A stretch of DNA of 64,000 nucleotides, taken from the NCBI RefSeq assembly GCF_026212465.1, contig NC_080056.1:11850241-11914240 (forward strand). Reading direction: 5' to 3'. Shown here one piece after another: positions 1 through 11,333 of this stretch; position 1 is the stretch's first letter, and each line of letters starts with the position of its first letter. The notes beneath the pieces were generated by a model. The model worked only from the letters and a program-made list of their open reading frames with translations. It was not told the DNA's origin and made no database searches. The stretch is from Amaranthus tricolor (Eukaryota > Streptophyta > Magnoliopsida > Caryophyllales > Amaranthaceae). Made by a program: the position numbers and the translations under genes.

Positions 1-1
1 G

Positions 2-907
2 AGGAGGTATTTCTGTAAGAGGTGCAAGAAAAATCATCCGGCAAAGGATTGTGAAGGAAATCTGATCGAATGTAATTTTTGCCACAAGAGGGGGCATAGA
101 GAGTTTGAATGCTGCAGAAAAAAAGGGAGTGGAAGTCAACAGCCGAGTGGCCAAAACCGACAGCAGAATTTAAACAACGCTGGTAGTCAAGCCAGTCAAC
201 AGCACGAGAATGGAAATCGTGGCAATGCTGGTCAAAGGTTCCCGCAACCTTTTTATGGCGGGCAAGGCCGGGTTGGTGGGAATCGAGTAGAAGGGTCAGA
301 AATGCAGCGCGGGGGAAATCACGTGAGAGGAAGTAATGTACAGCCGGCGAGCGGAAGGGTATCTGCGGTCAGTGCAAGAGAAGCTGACCAGGCGACAGAT
401 GTGGTTACAGGTACGTTCGCCATTCATTCTATGGCTGTGAATGTATTGTTTGATTCGGGAGCTACATGCTCATTTCTTGCAAAGAGTAAAGTGAACGAGT
501 TGAATTTGGAGACCTTTGAAAAAGTTTCTTATACGGTGGCTGTACCATCGAGAAAATTGTACAGCTGTGAAAAACTGTATAGGGATGTACCCTTGAGGAT
601 AGGAAAGGTTGTGTTTCCTAGCGACTTGTATGTGTTAGATATGGAAGGTTTAGAAGTAATTTTGGGGATGGATTGGCTGGGAAGGTATAAGGCCACTATT
701 GAATGCAGAGAGCAGAGAGTTTTGTTGGAAGGACCACGAGGAGAAAGCGTTAGATATAGGAAGTTTCCCAAGGGACCCAGGTCGAATTTGGTGTCGACCT
801 TAGAATTGCAAAGGCTTGTGAGGCAAGGACACCCTTTGTATTTGTGTCATATCAGCCAGGGGGATAAGAAAGATGGAAATCCCCAGGATATTGCTGTGGT
901 GAATTAA
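2..907 (+). pseudogene. Chromovirus copy 1: gag zinc knuckles and aspartic protease, 5' end off window
   Basis: The frame enters the window inside gag. Two zinc-binding motifs come first, CKRCKKNHPAKDC (C-x2-C-x4-H-x4-C type) and CNFCHKRGHREFEC. A glutamine/asparagine/glycine-rich linker follows, then the retroviral aspartic protease with its DSGAT active site (around 451-465). Gag packages the RNA and the protease matures the polyprotein. Compared with copy 2, a G-to-T change at 905 turns a Glu codon into TAA, so the frame stops just before reverse transcriptase. Only about ten single-base differences separate this segment from copy 2. Confidence 0.92.
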
Positions 908-914
908 TTTTTGG

Positions 915-2519
915 ATGTTTTTTCCGGACGAGATTCCCGGAATGCCACCTCAACGGGAAATTGACTTCACGATTGACTTGGTACCGGGGACTGGACCGAT
1001 TTCTAAGGCCCCTTATCGTATGGCTCCAAAGGAGATGGAGGAGTTGAAGTCTCAACTTGAAGAATTGTTGGATAAAGGTTATATTCGACCTAGTGTTTCA
1101 CCTTGGGGCGCTCCAGTTCTGTTTGTGAGAAAAAAAGATGGTAGTTTAAGGTTATGCATTGATTACAGGGAGTTAAACAAGGTAACAGTTAAGAATAAAT
1201 ACCCGTTGCCCCGGATAGATGACTTGTTTGATCAATTGAGAGGAGCCGGGATCTTTTCGAAGATTGATATAAGATCGGGTTACCACCAGCTAAGAATAGC
1301 TGAAGGGGATATACATAAAACCGCATTCAGAACACGTTATGGACATTATGAGTTCACAGTGATGCCGTTTGGGTTGACAAATGCTCCAGCCGCGTTCATG
1401 TGCTTAATGAACCAAGTGTTTAGTGCGTACTTGGATAAATTCGTCGTTATCTTTATCGATGATATTTTGGTCTATTCGAAAGACCGAGAAAAACATCAGG
1501 AACATCTACGATTTGTCCTGCAAACCCTGCGAGAAAATAAGTTGTACGCGAAGTTGTCAAAGTGTGAATTTTGGTTGGATAAGGTATCATTTTTGGGTCA
1601 TTTTGTCTCTAAGGAAGGTATTTCGGTGGACCCGGTAAAGGTGGAGGCAGTTCGAAGTTGGCCGTCACCTAAGAACGTCACCGAGGTACGAAGTTTCCTA
1701 GGTTTGGCCGGGTATTATCGTCGTTTTGTTAAGGATTTTTCGCGTATTGCTCGGCCCATGACCTCGTTAATGAAGAAAGAGAAGAGGTTCCAATGGACGG
1801 ATGAATGTGAACAGGCCTTCATGACTTTGAAGGAAAGGTTAACTACGGCTCCTGTTCTTACTCTACCTGACCCTAAGTTGGATTATACTGTTTACAGTGA
1901 CGCGTCGAAGAAAGGGTTCGGTTGTGTTCTGATGCAGGACCGTAAGGTGATTGCTTATGCATCTCGACAACTGAAGGTACATGAAGTTAATTATCCGACC
2001 CATGATCTGGAATTAGCCGCTATAGTTTTCGCTCTCAAGATATGGCGACATTACTTGTATGGCGTTAAGTGTAGGATTTACACTGATCATCAGAGTCTGA
2101 AATACCTCTATACCCAACCTGACTTAAATATGCGACAGCGTCGGTGGTTAGAGTTGATGACAGATTATGACCTGGAGTTCATATATCACGAAGGGCGAGC
2201 GAACTTGGTGGCCGATGCTTTGAGTAGGAAGTCTAGTCACTCGCTATCTGCCCTGAACGGAGTTGAAGAGTTGCATCGGGATTTTGCTAGACTGAACTGG
2301 GAAATAGTACGTAAAGGTGAATTACAGGGGTGTCTGAATGCCTTGGCTATTCGACCTTCGTTCTTTGAGGAAATTTTGAATTCCCAGGATAAAGACCCGA
2401 AACTTTTGAAATTAAAGGATCAAGCACGGGAAGGAACAGCAGAGGGATTCCTTGTCCATGAAGATGGAAGCTTGAGGTTCAAGGGTCGTTGGTGTTACCG
2501 GCAGGGGAGGAATCTTTGA
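915..2519 (+). pseudogene. Chromovirus copy 1: reverse transcriptase and RNase H
   Basis: This is the polymerase part of the Gag-Pol polyprotein, which copies element RNA into DNA. The reverse transcriptase core is visible as [35 protein letters not shown] and the catalytic [10 protein letters not shown] (about 1459-1488). RNase H follows with [11 protein letters not shown] and the TDHQSLKYL region. The apparent ATG at 915 is not a real start. The frame is split from the protease by a six-T run at 918-923, where the minus-strand relatives have five. It ends at 2519 because of a second frame change near 2490-2500, after which integrase continues in another frame. Confidence 0.92.
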
Positions 2520-3811
2520 AGGAACGTATCCTGGATGAAGCCCATTGTACGAAATTTTCAGTACATCCGGGTGGTGACAAGATGTACCAAGATCTAAAGT
2601 TAATGTTTTGGTGGTCGGGGATGAAGAAAGATATTGCAGAGTATGTTTCACGCTGTCTGACCTGTCAGAAGGTTAAAAGTGAGCATAAGAGACCAGGAGG
2701 ATTATTGCAACCGTTAGAGATACCAGTATGGAAGTGGGATGATATCTCTATGGATTTTGTTGTGGGTTTACCTCGAACGAAAGCAGGTAATGATGCCCTA
2801 TGGGTTATAGTTGATCGTTTGACTAAGTCGGCACGTTTCATCCCTATGAACTGTCGCTGGGAAATGGAACAATTGGCACGAGCCTACATTAAGTATGTCG
2901 TTCGATTCCACGGTGTACCCCGTACTATTGTGTCAGATAGAGACACACGATACCTGTCACAGTTTTGGCAAACCTTGCAACAGGCAATGGGTACAACGTT
3001 GCTCTATAGTACGTCGTTTCATCCGCAGACGGACGGACAGACAGAACGAACGAATCAGGTATTGGAAGATATGTTACGTGCTATTGTCATGGAATGGCAA
3101 GGTTCATGGGATGAACATTTGGATCTAGTTGAGTTTTCTTATAACAACAGTTATCAAGCCTCTATACAGATGGCCCCATTCGAGGCTTTGTATGGGCGTC
3201 GTTGTCGTAGTCCGGTTTATTGGGACGATTTTACTGAAGCGGTGACCTTAGGACCTGATTTGTTGTTTCAGATGAATGAGAAGGTAAGGTTGATAAGAGA
3301 TCGGTTGAAAGCGGCACAGGATCGCCAAAAGTCGTATGCTGATTTGAAACGACGGCCTGAGGAGTTCACTGTGGGAGAACAGGTGTTACTCCGCGTATCA
3401 CCCATGCGCGGAGTAGTACGTTTTGGTGCTCGGGGAAAGTTGAGCCCTCGGTTCATAGGGCCTTATGAAGTTTTGGAACGTGTGGGTAAAGTGGCTTATC
3501 GGTTAGCTCTTCCAAACTCTTTAGAAAAAGTACATGATGTATTTCATGTGTCTCAACTAAAGCGGTATCATGCCGCAGCCACTCATGTATTAGACCCTGA
3601 ATCTTTAGATTTGGATGCATCTTTGTCGTACCCTGAGCAACCGGTTCGAATCTTGGATAAAAAGGTCCATAGCACTCGACGGAAGGATATAAGTATGGTA
3701 AAAGTACTGTGGTCAAATCACGAGCGTGAAGCGGCTACTTGGGAAACAGAAGACGCTATGCGAGAAAAGTACCCTCACCTTTTTCAGGTCAGTAGAGTTA
3801 CGGGGACGTAA
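2489..3811 (+). pseudogene. Chromovirus copy 1: integrase with chromodomain-like tail
   Basis: Integrase inserts element DNA into the genome. An HHCC zinc domain opens the frame (AHCTKFSVHPGG followed by CLTCQKVK). The catalytic core shows Asp in DDISMDFVVGLP, Asp in IVSDRDTRY and Glu in GQTERTNQ. The GPYEVLERVGKVAYRLALP segment is the usual C-terminal domain. The last 60 residues contain KVLWSNHEREAATWE, a chromodomain-like remnant typical of plant chromoviruses. The frame is joined to RNase H only through a frameshift near 2490-2500; family alignments normally read through this point without a break. The TAA at 3809 lies inside the first of two polypurine tracts. Confidence 0.9.
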
Positions 3812-3979
3812 CTTCTTAAGGGGGGTAGAGGGCGATAGGAATTTCGCGCAAGGAGTGTTAAATCTTTGTTTTGGTAGTCGTGTTTTATGATGTGGAGTTA
3901 TAGTTGTGATAGCGTTTGTGTTCTATGTTTTCCGCTGCCACACAAGTTACGAGGACGTAACTTCTTTTAAGGGGGGTAG
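3797..3979 (+). repeat. Duplicated polypurine tract before LTR 1
   Basis: A unit of about 32 bases reading GTTACGGGGACGTAACTTCT then TAAGGGGGGTAG occurs at 3797-3828. It recurs at 3946-3979 with a G-to-A change and two extra T. Only the second copy abuts the LTR (TC then TGTAACA at 3982) and should be the functional primer for plus-strand synthesis. The first overlaps the integrase stop codon. The same pair exists in copy 2. Confidence 0.85.
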
Positions 3980-3981
3980 TC

Positions 3982-6638
3982 TGTAACACCCCGTCATTTA
4001 TCGGGTTTAAAAATAAAATATAATATAATAAAATAAAATATATCAAAATAAAATGAATAAGTGATATTAAATTATATTATTTTACATAGTTAATTATAAG
4101 TAACAAAGTGGGGTATTTTTTTTAACGGTAACGAGTTTAATCGCATGACGTTTTGTTTCAATTGTAATAATAACACAATAATTACTCAATTAATTAAATG
4201 ATTAATTAAAAAAAAAAATAATAATAAGGGGGAATTTGGAAGGGGTGGCCGGTTATTGTGAGGAGGAATGGGAGGAGTTTGTAACTCCTCTCATAAGTGA
4301 GTATTATGGCACATTAAGCTCACCTCTTAAGTGCCTATTAATTCTTAAGCATCATTTGAATTTCCTCACATTTCCTAAGCTTTCAAAGTGAACAAAATTC
4401 AGAAAATTTTCCTCTTTTCTTGTTCTTGTTTCGGTATTCAAGAAGAAAAAAAAAAAAAACTTTGTTCAATCCAATCTTCAAATCAAAGGGTAAGTAAGTT
4501 GAGTTGTTATTTATAAATTTTATTTATAAGAAATTCTAGTATGAGATTATATAATATTTCTTTCAATATGATGACATCCTATGACTTATTAGGAGGATTG
4601 AGTATTTTATATAAGTTTTCTTTAATAATCCTTTGATAAAATTGATTTGTTAAAAGGGTTAAATCATATTTCTGTTATGCAAATTTTCCTTGATTTACAT
4701 TCTTTAACAAAGTTTAAATTTGTTATAAGAATAAAGTCTATTCAAATGTTAAATTGAATTTATTTTACGATTTATATTTCTCTAACAAGATTTTAGTTTG
4801 TTAGATGAAATTTTAAGTGTGTGGATTAAGTGATGTAATTATCCATGAGTTTATAAATCCTTTAACAAAATTTGATTTGTTTAAAGGATTGTCCTTATAT
4901 ATATATATGTTCGATTTAAAAAAAAAATGTTGGTTTATGATTCTCTACAAAATTTAAATTTGATAAGAGGATCAAATATTTAATTTACTTATCATGGTTA
5001 TGAAATTTTAAATGTTTTTGAAGATCTTGATGATGAGTATGTCTTAAGTTGTTAGCCTTATGTTTTGATGATGGCTTAGATTGTTGATGGGACTTTGTGT
5101 ATTGCCAAATGTGTGGAAATATCAAGTGGTTGTGTGATAGGAAATTGGTCTTGTTTGTTTTATTTTAGTAGAATGAAAATTCGGTTTCGGTTGGTATGTA
5201 GGTTATGAGATTTAAAAAAAAAAAAAAGGATTTAATAATTCGAATAATAAAATAATTAAAAAATAATAATTAAAGTAAAAGGGGATTCCGGACAGCAGCT
5301 GCTGCCTCGGTAGTGGCGCCCCAATCCGGGTATCGGGTGTGTTTCGTTGTGGTTTTATTTAACCGATGTGTTTTTAAACCTCGTTAAAACGCTTAAAATA
5401 ATTAAAAATAGTAATCGGATGCTAGAAATTATGAAATTTGGTACCCAAGATAATTGATGCGTTCCGGACGCAGCGGTGAAGTCGGATTTTTAATTTGAAT
5501 TTTCTAAACTGTCCGATTTGGCCATAAAAGTTTCTGGTCAGAATGGGAATTTTGGAGCGAACATGAATTGGATGAAAACATTTGAAATTATCAAGTCTTT
5601 GTGATATTTTAGTAGTATGGAGTGGATTGTTTGTGAAAACCCGTTATTAAACGTGGTCGTTTTGTGTGTTTGTTAATTAGGACCTCGATTCCTAAGAGGG
5701 TGAAATTCTTGTCGTGCTTGAACGTTGTTTGGAATTGCTGTGCTTAAAGGTACACGCTTAGACCATACTGTTTACTTGGTTGTGCAAGTGATGTTGTTTT
5801 ATTCCTAATCAAGGCATTGTAATCACATAAGGATTAGACACCTCAAATAATATGAAATGATTATGTGGAAATTGAGAATTTATGGATATGTTACCCAAAA
5901 GGGTTAACAAATGAATTGGAAAATTATCAACTATTTTTCCCATGGCATTCAGGGATCTTTATGATCACCATGGGGGTATGCATACTTAACCTTTGGCGAC
6001 CCGAACAGGACGGGCAACGTCTTAGGTAGGTGGTTGCCTTGGGATTAGCTCTCCTAAGTGTATTCCACCAAAACAAATTGGAAATATGACTTGCACGACC
6101 CGCACATGTCGGGCAACGTTGCAAGGTTGGAAATAATGAACAAAGATTACATAATAGAGCCTTTGCATGCTAGGGTAAACACAATGCTTGTATTCAACCT
6201 GTTTAATATATGTATGAAGTCTCTGACGTGTATTGGTTGTTCTTTGGAACCTGCTACGTGTTATCATACGACGTGCAGCAGGTTAATCGCAGGAGGGGGC
6301 TGGAGTGAGGATTCAGCTTAGAACCCGTAACTATCAAGTCTAGACTTACTTTGTAATGAGTCTAAATAATTCAGTTTATGTAACCAAAGTTTGTGATGTT
6401 TTCTTTTATCTCGTACAATTTTAGTTAGTCTAGAGGCCGATGGGCTCTCGAGTTGTATGTAAAGACTTCCGCTGTTTGTTTGGTTTTGTTTTGTTTAGCG
6501 CTATTTTCTTTGTTGACCATATTCCTTTACCGTTGGAACGTTGACGATCCGAGTAAGGATGAGTTTTCTTGCGTCCGTTTGTGAGCCGGATTCATGTTCT
6601 CACATGATATTCCAGGTCACTTAAACCGGGCCGTTACA
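3982..6638 (+). repeat. Complete chromovirus LTR 1 (2657 bp)
   Basis: The LTR begins TGTAACACCCCGTCATTTAT directly after the polypurine tract and ends GGGCCGTTACA two bases before the primer-binding site. It has TG..CA ends and near-inverted TGTAACA/TGTTACA-like termini. It is shared by the two tandem units, acting as 3' LTR of the first and 5' LTR of the second. A short motif, CCCGAACAGGACGGGCAACG, occurs at about 6000-6019 and recurs in variant form at about 6099-6119. Each copy can fold a small CCCG/CGGG stem. No promoter element can be assigned with confidence because the first half is very AT-rich. Confidence 0.93.
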
Positions 6639-6640
6639 AT

Positions 6641-6653
6641 TGGTATCAGAGCC
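6641..6653 (+). other. Primer-binding site, initiator tRNA-Met
   Basis: TGGTATCAGAGCC lies two bases after the LTR end. It is the standard plant LTR-retrotransposon primer site complementary to the 3' end of initiator tRNA-Met, from which minus-strand synthesis starts. Confidence 0.93.
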
Positions 6654-6860
6654 AACGTTCCCTAGGAGTTAGAGGAATATCAGACCTTAGTAATGAGAGA
6701 TGGGGAATGGTCGTATGTGATAAAAACAAAATATATATAATGAATGTGTTTGTTGTGATGTAGCTGGCTTTGGACCATTAGGGTTATGAAGTGTCTAGGT
6801 GTTCTTAGTTAACAATTTTCTTACTTGGTTCCTCATCGTTATGTGTATATGTTCAGGAAT

Positions 6861-7526
6861 ATGGACCCACACACCCCCAGTGACTCGAGAGAAGTACCGA
6901 TGTTTGACCTTGAAACTGTCTGGAGGGAGGTCTCCAACGCTGATATATGGAAAATAAGGAGTGATGAAAGTGTCCAAGACTATAGGGAGAGGATGCTTAT
7001 GGTCAGGGAAAAAGCCAATAGAATATGTTACGATCTAGATTTGGACCTAAATAGGTTACATCGTTTGTCTGGATCTAGGAAGAGTGTAGCACCTGAGAGG
7101 AAGGGCGAGTCTCCAGTATCGGGCGGCACCAATGTGACCACGGAACCGTTAAGAGAGCGGGTTCTTCCTGATTCCTCACAGGTGGAAACTGAGGCTCAGG
7201 CAGAGAGTGATATCGAGATGTGGGAGCCTAGTCGTGAACCGCCTACTTATATAGAAATTTCCAGCGATGATGACGAGAGGGAGAACTGGGGATCGCACTA
7301 CGACTTATATGGCTTTGAGGTTGGGTTTGATAGGGGGTGGTCTGATGAGGAAGATCCTGAAGAGGACATAGAGGATGTACCGTTAAGCAGCCCCAGAGAT
7401 AGTGGTAGTGAATCAGATGGATCGTATTCAGACTCCAGCTCTGATTCTGGAGAAGACGGGGATGATGAGGACTTCAATATAGCAAGTTACGATGAGGGTG
7501 CTGACACTTGGGATGCTTGGCGCTAG
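6861..7526 (+). CDS. Acidic accessory ORF between primer site and gag (221 aa), function unknown
   Basis: I do not recognise a known domain. The N-terminal third is mixed and probably helical (WREVSNADIW, YRERMLMVREKA, YDLDLDLNRLHRL). The middle has EPSREPPTYIEISSDDDE, NWGSHYDLYG and WSDEEDPEEDIEDVP. The C-terminal part is a Ser/Asp/Glu tract ending ADTWDAWR. There is no signal peptide or membrane segment. The ATG at 6861 was chosen because the minus-strand relative has a matching start context (ATG followed by CACACACCCCCAG); an in-frame ATG at 6849 is an alternative. TTCAG at 6852-6856 could be a splice acceptor. The frame sits in the 5' leader, 443 bp ahead of gag. The acidic tail suggests a nuclear or chromatin-facing role, which is inference only. 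Confidence 0.75.
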   Translation: MDPHTPSDSREVPMFDLETVWREVSNADIWKIRSDESVQDYRERMLMVREKANRICYDLDLDLNRLHRLSGSRKSVAPERKGESPVSGGTNVTTEPLRERVLPDSSQVETEAQAESDIEMWEPSREPPTYIEISSDDDERENWGSHYDLYGFEVGFDRGWSDEEDPEEDIEDVPLSSPRDSGSESDGSYSDSSSDSGEDGDDEDFNIASYDEGADTWDAWR

Positions 7527-7822
7527 ATGTTCTATACCTTTTTATTTTGTTTTCGCATCTTTCTTTGAGATATTTGAAGTTGTATCTTTTTAATCAAATA
7601 AGTGATAAGGTAATAATGTAACTCTTGCATGAGGCAATTTTCGATGTATTAAAAGATATATATATATATATAAAATATTGAAGTGTGTTTGCTGTTTCTT
7701 TCAGTGTTGTAAGTTTGTGCATTACATACGTAATTTCCTTTTGTAAGTGTATATATATACATAAAACAATAATAATAATAATAATAGTAAAATAACGTTA
7801 ATAATGATAGTGATAATACTTA

Positions 7823-7853
<31 letters not shown>

Positions 7854-7969
7854 AGACAAACGAATAAGTAATCGACTGTTAGGGTTACCCAGCAAACCTT
7901 GTTCTTTCTCCAAAGGCTACGAATCTTAGGACTTTCTTTTGAGTTGTACCTTTCTTTCGTTTGCAGAAG
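7527..7969 (+). promoter_or_regulatory. Leader spacer with splice-acceptor-like site before gag
   Basis: This AT-rich spacer holds (TA)n runs near 7656-7671 and 7820-7846 and an AAT run near 7770-7785. It ends in a pyrimidine-rich stretch and TTTGCAG at 7960-7966, three bases before the gag ATG at 7970. The sequence is a good plant 3' splice site. If used, it would join a leader donor to gag and remove the acidic frame. In the minus-strand relative this spacer is missing and only about 12 bases separate the two frames. Confidence 0.5.
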
Positions 7970-9778
7970 ATGCCTCCAATTTCTAGGAAGAGTCTGTCTC
8001 GAAGCAATGCTAACCGTACGATAAGAAATCTGGTGAAAGCGTTAACAAGTGTAAGTGCACCCCGAGAGAAGTCTTTGTCAGAGTTAGCCTCAGAAATGAG
8101 CAAAAGGATTAGCCAGAGTAAACCCTCAACTTTCGATGGTAAGGGGGAATCATCGGAACTGGAACTCTGGTTAAGAGAATTTGACAAGCTTTTCGATGTC
8201 GTTGAGTGCCCAGAAGAATTAAAAGTCAATCAAGCTGCCTTTTATTTGGTGGGGGAAGCCGACTACTGGTGGGCAAACAGTAGATCGGGGTTAATAGAGC
8301 AAGCTGAGGGAGATTTTGGTTGGGATTTGTTCAAAAGAGCTATGCGAGAGAAATTTTATCCGCTGCATGTTAGAAAGGATAAGTCGAACGAGTTTGCGCG
8401 ATTAGAAATGGGCAGTATGACGGTAGACGAATATTATCACAAATTTATGGAATACCTCAAGTATTGTCCTGATGATGTACCCACTGAAGAGAAAAAGATG
8501 CAACGTTTTGAGTTAGGTTTATCTTTCGATATTCAAAAACATATTGAGAGTGACCGATATAACACACTGGAGCAGATGTATAAGCGAGCGTCACAAATAG
8601 GGAATATTTTGAGGAAAGAAAAAGAAAAAGAGAAGGGTAATGCCCCTGAGAAAAGGAAAGAAGTTTTTGGCCATGCAATGGAGAATGTGTCGGGCTTTCA
8701 TCAGAAGAAAGCAAGGAATTTTGGAAATTTTCAGGGAGGCGGATCTAATTCGAATTCAGGAATTAGGAACAACACGAAGTTTGTTAAGCCATTATTCGAT
8801 CGAGATGGCAATGAGAGGAGGTATTTCTGTAAGAGGTGCAAGAAAAATCATCCGGCAAAGGATTGTGAAGGAAATCTGATCGAATGTAATTTTTGCCACA
8901 AGAGGGGGCATAGAGAGTTTGAATGCTGCAGAAAGAAAGGGAGTGGAAGTCAACAGCCGAGTGGCCAAAACCGACAGCAGAATTTAAACAACGCTGGTAG
9001 TCAAGCCAGTCAACAGCACGGGAATGGAAATCGTGGCAATGCTGGTCAAAGGTTCCCGCAACCTTTTTATGGCGGGCAAGGCCGGGTTGGTGGGAATCGA
9101 GTAGAAGGGTCAGAAATGCAGCGCGGGGGAAATCACGTGAGAGGAAGTAATGTACAGCCGGCGAGCGGAAGGGTATCTGCGGTCAGTGCAAGAGAAGCTG
9201 GCCAGGCGACAGATGTGGTTACAGGTACGTTCGCCATTCATTCTATGGCTGTGAATGTATTGTTTGATTCGGGAGCTACATGCTCATTTCTTGCAAAGAG
9301 TAAAGTGAACGAGTTGAATTTGGAGACCTTTGAAAAAGTTTCTTATATGGTGGCTGTACCATCGGAAAAATTGTACAGCTGTGAAAAACTGTATAGGGAT
9401 GTACCCTTGAGGATAGGAAAGGTTGTGTTTCCTAGCGACTTGTATGTGTTAGATATGGAAGGTTTAGAAGTAATTTTGGGGATGGATTGGCTGGGAAGGT
9501 ATAAGGCCACTATTGAATGCAGAGAGCAGAGAGTTTTGTTGGAAGGACCACGAGGAGAAAGCGTTAGATATAGGAAGTTTCCCAAGGGACCTAGGTCGAA
9601 TTTGGTGTCGACCTTAGAATTGCAAAGGCTTGTGAGGCAAGGACACCCTTTGTATTTGTGTCATATCAGCCAGGGGGATAAGAAAGATGGAAATCCCCAG
9701 GATATTGCTGTGGTGAATGAATTTTTGGATGTTTTTTCCGGACGAGATTCCCGGAATGCCACCTCAACGGGAAATTGA
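7970..9778 (+). pseudogene. Chromovirus copy 2: complete gag and aspartic protease
   Basis: Gag starts at ATG 7970 (MPPISRKSLSRSNANRTIRN). The gag core runs from about residue 55 (LELWLREFDKLFDVVECPEE) to residue 220 and includes YLVGEADYWWANSRSG and LEMGSMTVDEYYHKFMEY. A lysine/glutamate-rich segment and two zinc knuckles (CKRCKKNHPAKDC and CNFCHKRGHREFEC) follow, then the protease with DSGAT (about 9265-9279). Gag is open throughout here, unlike the minus-strand copy with three stops. The frame runs off after DVF because a T run at 9732-9737 is one base longer than in the minus-strand copies, so reverse transcriptase continues in the next frame. Chromovirus gag and pol are usually one frame. 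Confidence 0.93.
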
Positions 9779-11333
9779 CTTCACGATTGACTTGGTACCG
9801 GGGACTGGACCGATTTCTAAGGCCCCTTATCGTATGGCTCCAAAGGAGATGGAGGAGTTGAAGTCTCAACTTGAAGAATTGTTGGATAAAGGTTATATTC
9901 GACCTAGTGTTTCACCTTGGGGCGCTCCAGTTCTGTTTGTGAGAAAAAAAGATGGTAGTTTAAGGTTATGCATTGATAACAGGGAGTTAAACAAGGTAAC
10001 AGTTAAGAATAAATACCCGTTGCCCCGGATAGATGACTTGTTTGATCAATTGAGAGGAGCCGGGATCTTTTCGAAGATTGATTTAAGATCGGGTTACCAC
10101 CAGCTAAGAATAGCTGAAGGGGATATACATAAAACCGCATTCAGAACACGTTATGGACATTATGAGTTCACAGTGATGCCGTTTGGGTTGACAAATGCTC
10201 CAGCCGCGTTCATGTGCTTAATGAACCAAGTGTTTAGTGCGTACTTGGATAAATTCGTCGTTATCTTTATCGATGATATTTTGGTCTATTCGAAAGACCG
10301 AGAAGAACATCAGGAACATCTACGATTTGTCCTGCAAACCCTGCGAGAAAATAAGTTGTACGCGAAGTTGTCAAAGTGTGAATTTTGGTTGGATAAGGTA
10401 TCATTTTTGGGTCATTTTGTCTCTAAGGAAGGTATTTCGGTGGACCCGGTAAAGGTGGAGGCAGTTCGAAGTTGGCCGTCACCTAAGAACGTCACCGAGG
10501 TACGAAGTTTCCTAGGTTTGACCGGGTATTATCGTCATTTTGTTAAGGATTTTTTGCGTATTGCTCGGCCCATGACCTCGTTAATGAAGAAAGAGAAGAG
10601 GTTCCAATGGACGGATGAATGTGAACAGGCCTTCATGACTTTGAAGGAAAGGTTAACTACGGCTCCTGTTCTTACTCTACCTGACCCTAAGTTGGATTAT
10701 ACTGTTTACAGTGACGCGTCGAAGAAAGGGTTGGGTTGTGTTCTGATGCAGGACCGTAAGGTGATTGCTTATGCATCTCGACAACTGAAGGTACATGAAG
10801 TTAATTATCCGACCCATGATCTGGAATTAGCCGCTATAGTTTTCGCTCTCAAGATATGGTGGCATTACTTGTATGGCGTTAAGTGTAGGATTTACACTGA
10901 TCATCAGAGTCTGAAATACCTCTATACCCAACCTGACTTAAATATGCGACAGCGTCGGTGGTTAGAGTTGATGACAGATTATGACCTGGAGTTCATATAT
11001 CACGAAGGGCGAGCGAACTTGGTGGCCGATGCTTTGAGTAGGAAGTCTAGTCACTCGCTATCTGCCCTGAACGGAGTTGAAGAGTTGCATCGGGATTTTG
11101 CTAGACTGAACTGGGAAATAGTACGTAAAGGTGAATTACAGGGGTGTCTGAATGCCTTGGCTATTCGACCTTCGTTCTTTGAGGAAATTTTGAATTCCCA
11201 GGATAAAGACCCGAAACTTTTGAAATTAAAGGATCAAGCACGGGAAGGAACAACAGAGGGATTCCTTGTCCATGAAGATGGAAGCTTGAGGTTCAAGGGT
11301 CGTTGGTGTTACCGACAGGGGAGGAATCTTTGA
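9717..11333 (+). pseudogene. Chromovirus copy 2: reverse transcriptase and RNase H
   Basis: The same protein as in copy 1. [20 protein letters not shown] carries an N in place of the family's Y beside the LCID motif, which is a likely damaging substitution. The catalytic motif [10 protein letters not shown] is intact at about 10273-10302, and RNase H text ([20 protein letters not shown]) follows. True translation would enter from gag-protease through the T run at 9732-9737 and not from the ATG at 9717. The frame breaks again near 11304-11314, exactly where copy 1 breaks. Confidence 0.92.
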
